The notes beneath the pieces are model-generated. The model saw only the letters and a program-made list of their open reading frames with translations, searched no databases and was not told the DNA's origin. A program made the translations under genes and the position numbers. A DNA stretch of 5,848 nt from Ferruginibacter sp. (lineage in GTDB: Bacteria > Bacteroidota > Bacteroidia > Chitinophagales > Chitinophagaceae): the NCBI GenBank assembly GCA_018882645.1, contig VERM01000108.1:1-5848 (forward strand), in the 5' to 3' direction. Shown in pieces: positions 5,625 to 5,848 of the stretch. Position 1 is the stretch's first letter. Each line of letters opens with the position of its first letter.

Positions 5625-5848
5625 TTATTTTACAAACAGAGAGGTAATCATGTATACGAGAGCAGCAAGCAGACCACTAACTGGTATGGTAAGAATCCAG
5701 GCCCATAGAAGATTAATGGTTACACCCCAACGAACGGCACTCAAGCGCTTAGTGGCTCCAACGCCTATGATGCTGCCGGTGATGGTATGCGTGGTAGAAA
5801 CGGGAATACCCATTTGTCCGGTAAAAAATAATGTAAAGGCACCGGCGG
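5625..5848 (-). CDS. pit: inorganic phosphate transporter, Pit family, C-terminal end (5' end outside window)
   Basis: The frame runs off the right edge; the last 73 residues are visible, ending at TAA. They include GQMGIPVSTTHTITGSIIGVG, the conserved signature of the second half of Pit/PHO-4 family transporters (PF01384), followed by GATKRLSAVRWGV and a final hydrophobic helix (about the last 30 residues, rich in Leu, Ile, Ala and Trp) ending in the short tail FVK. This is the normal C-terminus of the family, so only the 5' part is missing because of the window edge. The protein is an inner-membrane low-affinity phosphate importer driven by a cation gradient. Often a DUF47 regulatory protein is encoded next to it; if so here, it would lie outside the window. 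The internal ATG at 5813 is not the real start, because the reading frame and family similarity continue upstream of it (AGAFTLFFTGQ). Confidence 0.93.
   Translation of the reverse strand, partial: AGAFTLFFTGQMGIPVSTTHTITGSIIGVGATKRLSAVRWGVTINLLWAWILTIPVSGLLAALVYMITSLFVK

Noticed and set aside
1..5848. CRISPR array, insertion sequence, phage or defence genes, tRNA
   Set aside because: No repeated spacer pattern, transposase, terminal inverted repeats, nuclease or tRNA-like cloverleaf was seen on either strand.

Overview
The window looks like ordinary chromosomal DNA of a Bacteroidota bacterium, most likely Chitinophagaceae or a close relative. The signs are moderate to low GC, no clear Shine-Dalgarno sites before most starts, a Bacteroidota-type TonB-dependent outer-membrane barrel, a split transketolase, and an ECF sigma factor followed by a VPxGYF-type single-pass membrane protein and an exported LT/FWP-motif protein. 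The taxonomic call is inference from protein style, not from a marker gene.

Left part, plus strand (1-1631): the C-terminal third or so of a TonB-dependent receptor-like outer-membrane beta-barrel protein, cut by the window edge. A DoxX-family four-helix inner-membrane protein follows 5 nt after its stop, and after a 78-nt gap comes a DCC-family (DUF393) thiol-disulfide oxidoreductase-like protein with an intact CxxC. The first two are probably co-transcribed; the third may have its own promoter.

Middle, minus strand (1685-3424, read right to left): a tight three-gene cassette with 5-7 nt gaps. It holds an ECF RNA polymerase sigma factor, a single-pass membrane protein that is probably its anti-sigma or regulatory partner, and a secreted helical, highly charged protein with a Gly/Pro-rich tail. 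This reads as a cell-envelope signalling module in which the membrane protein would hold the sigma factor and the exported protein would act or sense in the periplasm. The signal is unknown.

Right part, minus strand (3480-5848): the C-terminal half of a split transketolase, galE (UDP-glucose 4-epimerase) 63 nt upstream of it, and the C-terminus of a Pit-type phosphate transporter cut by the right edge. The transketolase N-terminal half, which carries the diphosphate-binding domain, is not next to its partner here.

The minus-strand block and the plus-strand block converge at 1632-1684. No rRNA, tRNA, CRISPR array, insertion sequence, phage gene or defence system is visible, and no stretch over 300 bases lacks a gene. 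The most interesting parts are the sigma/membrane/exported-protein cassette and the unpaired transketolase half. I do not see strong evidence for a wholly new system.
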